Source: an uncultured Bacteroidota bacterium (GTDB taxonomy: Bacteria; Bacteroidota; Bacteroidia; UKL13-3). Taken from it: a stretch of 7,153 nt of DNA. Within the stretch, counting starts at the first letter, position 1. Every line of letters starts with the position of its first letter. The position numbers and the translations under genes are program-made. Positions 6,153 to 7,153 of this stretch are shown here, in pieces. The notes below the pieces were generated by a model. That model was not told the DNA's origin and made no database searches. It saw only the letters and a program-made list of their open reading frames with translations. Location of the stretch: contig CAIUEQ010000298.1 of NCBI GenBank assembly GCA_903898215.1, positions 1 through 7,153 on the forward strand, given 5' to 3'.

Positions 6153-7153
6153 ATGCAAAAAATAGATATACACGCTCACATTTTACCGGAGCATTTACCT
6201 AACCTTAACAAAAAATATGGTTATGGTGATGACTTTATTTCCCTTGATCATTTCGAAAAAGGGAAAGCTAACATGATGAAAGGTGACGGAACATTTTTTC
6301 GTGCTATTGATGAGTTATGCTGGAGTCCGGAAGCAATCATCCAACACATGGATAAACATGAAGTGCAGATGATGGCATTATCAACAATTCCGGTATTATT
6401 TTACTATTGGGCGAAACCTGAACACACGCATGAATGGAGCAAATACATCAACAATCATCTTGCTGATATTCAGAAAAAATATCCCACACGTTTTGTTGGT
6501 TTAGGAACTTTACCGATGCAAAATATTCCACTTGCAATGAAAGAATTATCACGTTGTAAAAATGAATTAAATTTACCGGGTGTAGAAATTGCTTCAAATA
6601 TTTTAGATAAGAATTTGGATGACGAAAGTTTATTTCCTTTTTATGAAGCTGCCGAAAAATTAAGCATGTGCATTTTTGTTCATCCTTGGGATATGATGGG
6701 GCAAGATAAAATGAAAAAATATTGGTTGCCTTGGTTGGTTGGAATGCCTGCTGAAACTTCACGTGCAATTTGCAGCATGTTGTTTGGAGGAGTGTTTGAT
6801 AAGTTCCCGAAACTGCGTGTAATGTTTGCTCACGGTGGTGGATGTTTCCCTCATACCATTGGAAGAATTTCTCATGGTTATCATGCACGACCAGACTTAT
6901 GCAATTTAAATGATGTTGCTGATCCTTATGAATATGTGAAGAAATTTTATATCGATTCGTTGGTGCATGATGAAGATGCTTTTCGATATAATTTAAAATT
7001 ATTTGGTGCCGAAAGAATTGCGCTTGGCTCTGATTTTCCTTTTCCTTTAGGAGATTTAGAACATGGGAAATTTATTGAAGAGATGAAAGATTTAAGTGTT
7101 GAAACCAAACAGCAATTGCTTTATAAGACAGCTAAAGAATGGTTGGGGATTTA
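6153..7153 (+). CDS. nbaD: 2-amino-3-carboxymuconate-6-semialdehyde decarboxylase (ACMSD), cut at or near its stop
   Basis: ACMSD is a cytoplasmic zinc enzyme of the amidohydrolase superfamily. It decarboxylates the product of the preceding dioxygenase to 2-aminomuconate-6-semialdehyde, diverting it from spontaneous cyclisation to quinolinate. The frame stays open for 333 codons from ATG 6153. Metal ligands match the Pseudomonas enzyme: His7 and His9 in DIHAHILPEH, His177 in FVHPWD, Asp294 in GSDFPFPLG. The catalytic His227 lies in MFAHGGG, and Arg50 and Arg238 match the known substrate arginines. The bacterial enzyme is about 330-340 aa, so the product is essentially complete. The last two bases are TA, which become a stop if the next base is A or G (TAA or TAG). 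The start follows an A-rich leader without a Shine-Dalgarno sequence. A 2-aminomuconate semialdehyde dehydrogenase or other kynurenine genes would be expected nearby, outside the window. Confidence 0.96.
   Translation, partial: MQKIDIHAHILPEHLPNLNKKYGYGDDFISLDHFEKGKANMMKGDGTFFRAIDELCWSPEAIIQHMDKHEVQMMALSTIPVLFYYWAKPEHTHEWSKYINNHLADIQKKYPTRFVGLGTLPMQNIPLAMKELSRCKNELNLPGVEIASNILDKNLDDESLFPFYEAAEKLSMCIFVHPWDMMGQDKMKKYWLPWLVGMPAETSRAICSMLFGGVFDKFPKLRVMFAHGGGCFPHTIGRISHGYHARPDLCNLNDVADPYEYVKKFYIDSLVHDEDAFRYNLKLFGAERIALGSDFPFPLGDLEHGKFIEEMKDLSVETKQQLLYKTAKEWLGI

Noticed and set aside
6448..6888. 146-codon open frame on the minus strand
   Set aside because: It lies wholly antisense to ACMSD, whose catalytic residues are all intact. 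The translation looks like no known protein and has no start signals.

Overview
The window looks like chromosome from a free-living, AT-rich member of the Bacteroidota. Four things point there. Two secreted proteins end in a type IX secretion (T9SS) type A sorting domain. Candidate promoters carry the TAnnTTTG -7 element. Starts lack clear Shine-Dalgarno sequences and sit behind A-rich leaders. MurA is of the Asp-type. No mobile element, CRISPR array, rRNA or tRNA was seen.

Left part (1-2166, all minus strand): murA, then a secreted or membrane-anchored thioredoxin-fold protein of the TlpA/ResA type, then the 5' part of grpE running off the window edge. murA and the thioredoxin gene are 27 nt apart and probably co-transcribed; grpE follows 83 nt further on. 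This is a housekeeping block: peptidoglycan precursor synthesis, envelope redox chemistry and a chaperone cofactor.

Middle (2167-5510, plus strand): a tandem pair of paralogous genes for secreted T9SS cargo of 461 and 466 aa. Each has a signal peptide, two related beta-rich modules and a C-terminal sorting domain. The duplication covers more than the reading frames. Upstream DNA, a -7-like box, a 13-nt leader element exactly 16 nt before each ATG, and a rho-independent terminator are all present twice. Each copy is therefore a self-contained transcription unit. The two modules inside each protein also resemble each other, so the locus holds four diverged copies of one module. The ligand is unknown; this is the least explained part of the window.

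Right part (5552-7153, plus strand): two consecutive kynurenine-pathway enzymes, 3-hydroxyanthranilate 3,4-dioxygenase and 2-amino-3-carboxymuconate-6-semialdehyde decarboxylase (ACMSD). The second is cut by the window edge at or near its stop codon. Together they open the ring of 3-hydroxyanthranilate and decarboxylate the unstable product, drawing tryptophan carbon into catabolism and away from quinolinate and NAD. A degenerate 7-bp-period repeat fills the gap between them.

Gene-free stretches: 2167-2381 holds the divergent region between murA and the first T9SS gene. 3768-4049 holds the first terminator and the second promoter region. 5451-5551 holds the second terminator and a possible promoter for the catabolic genes. 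None exceeds 300 bases.
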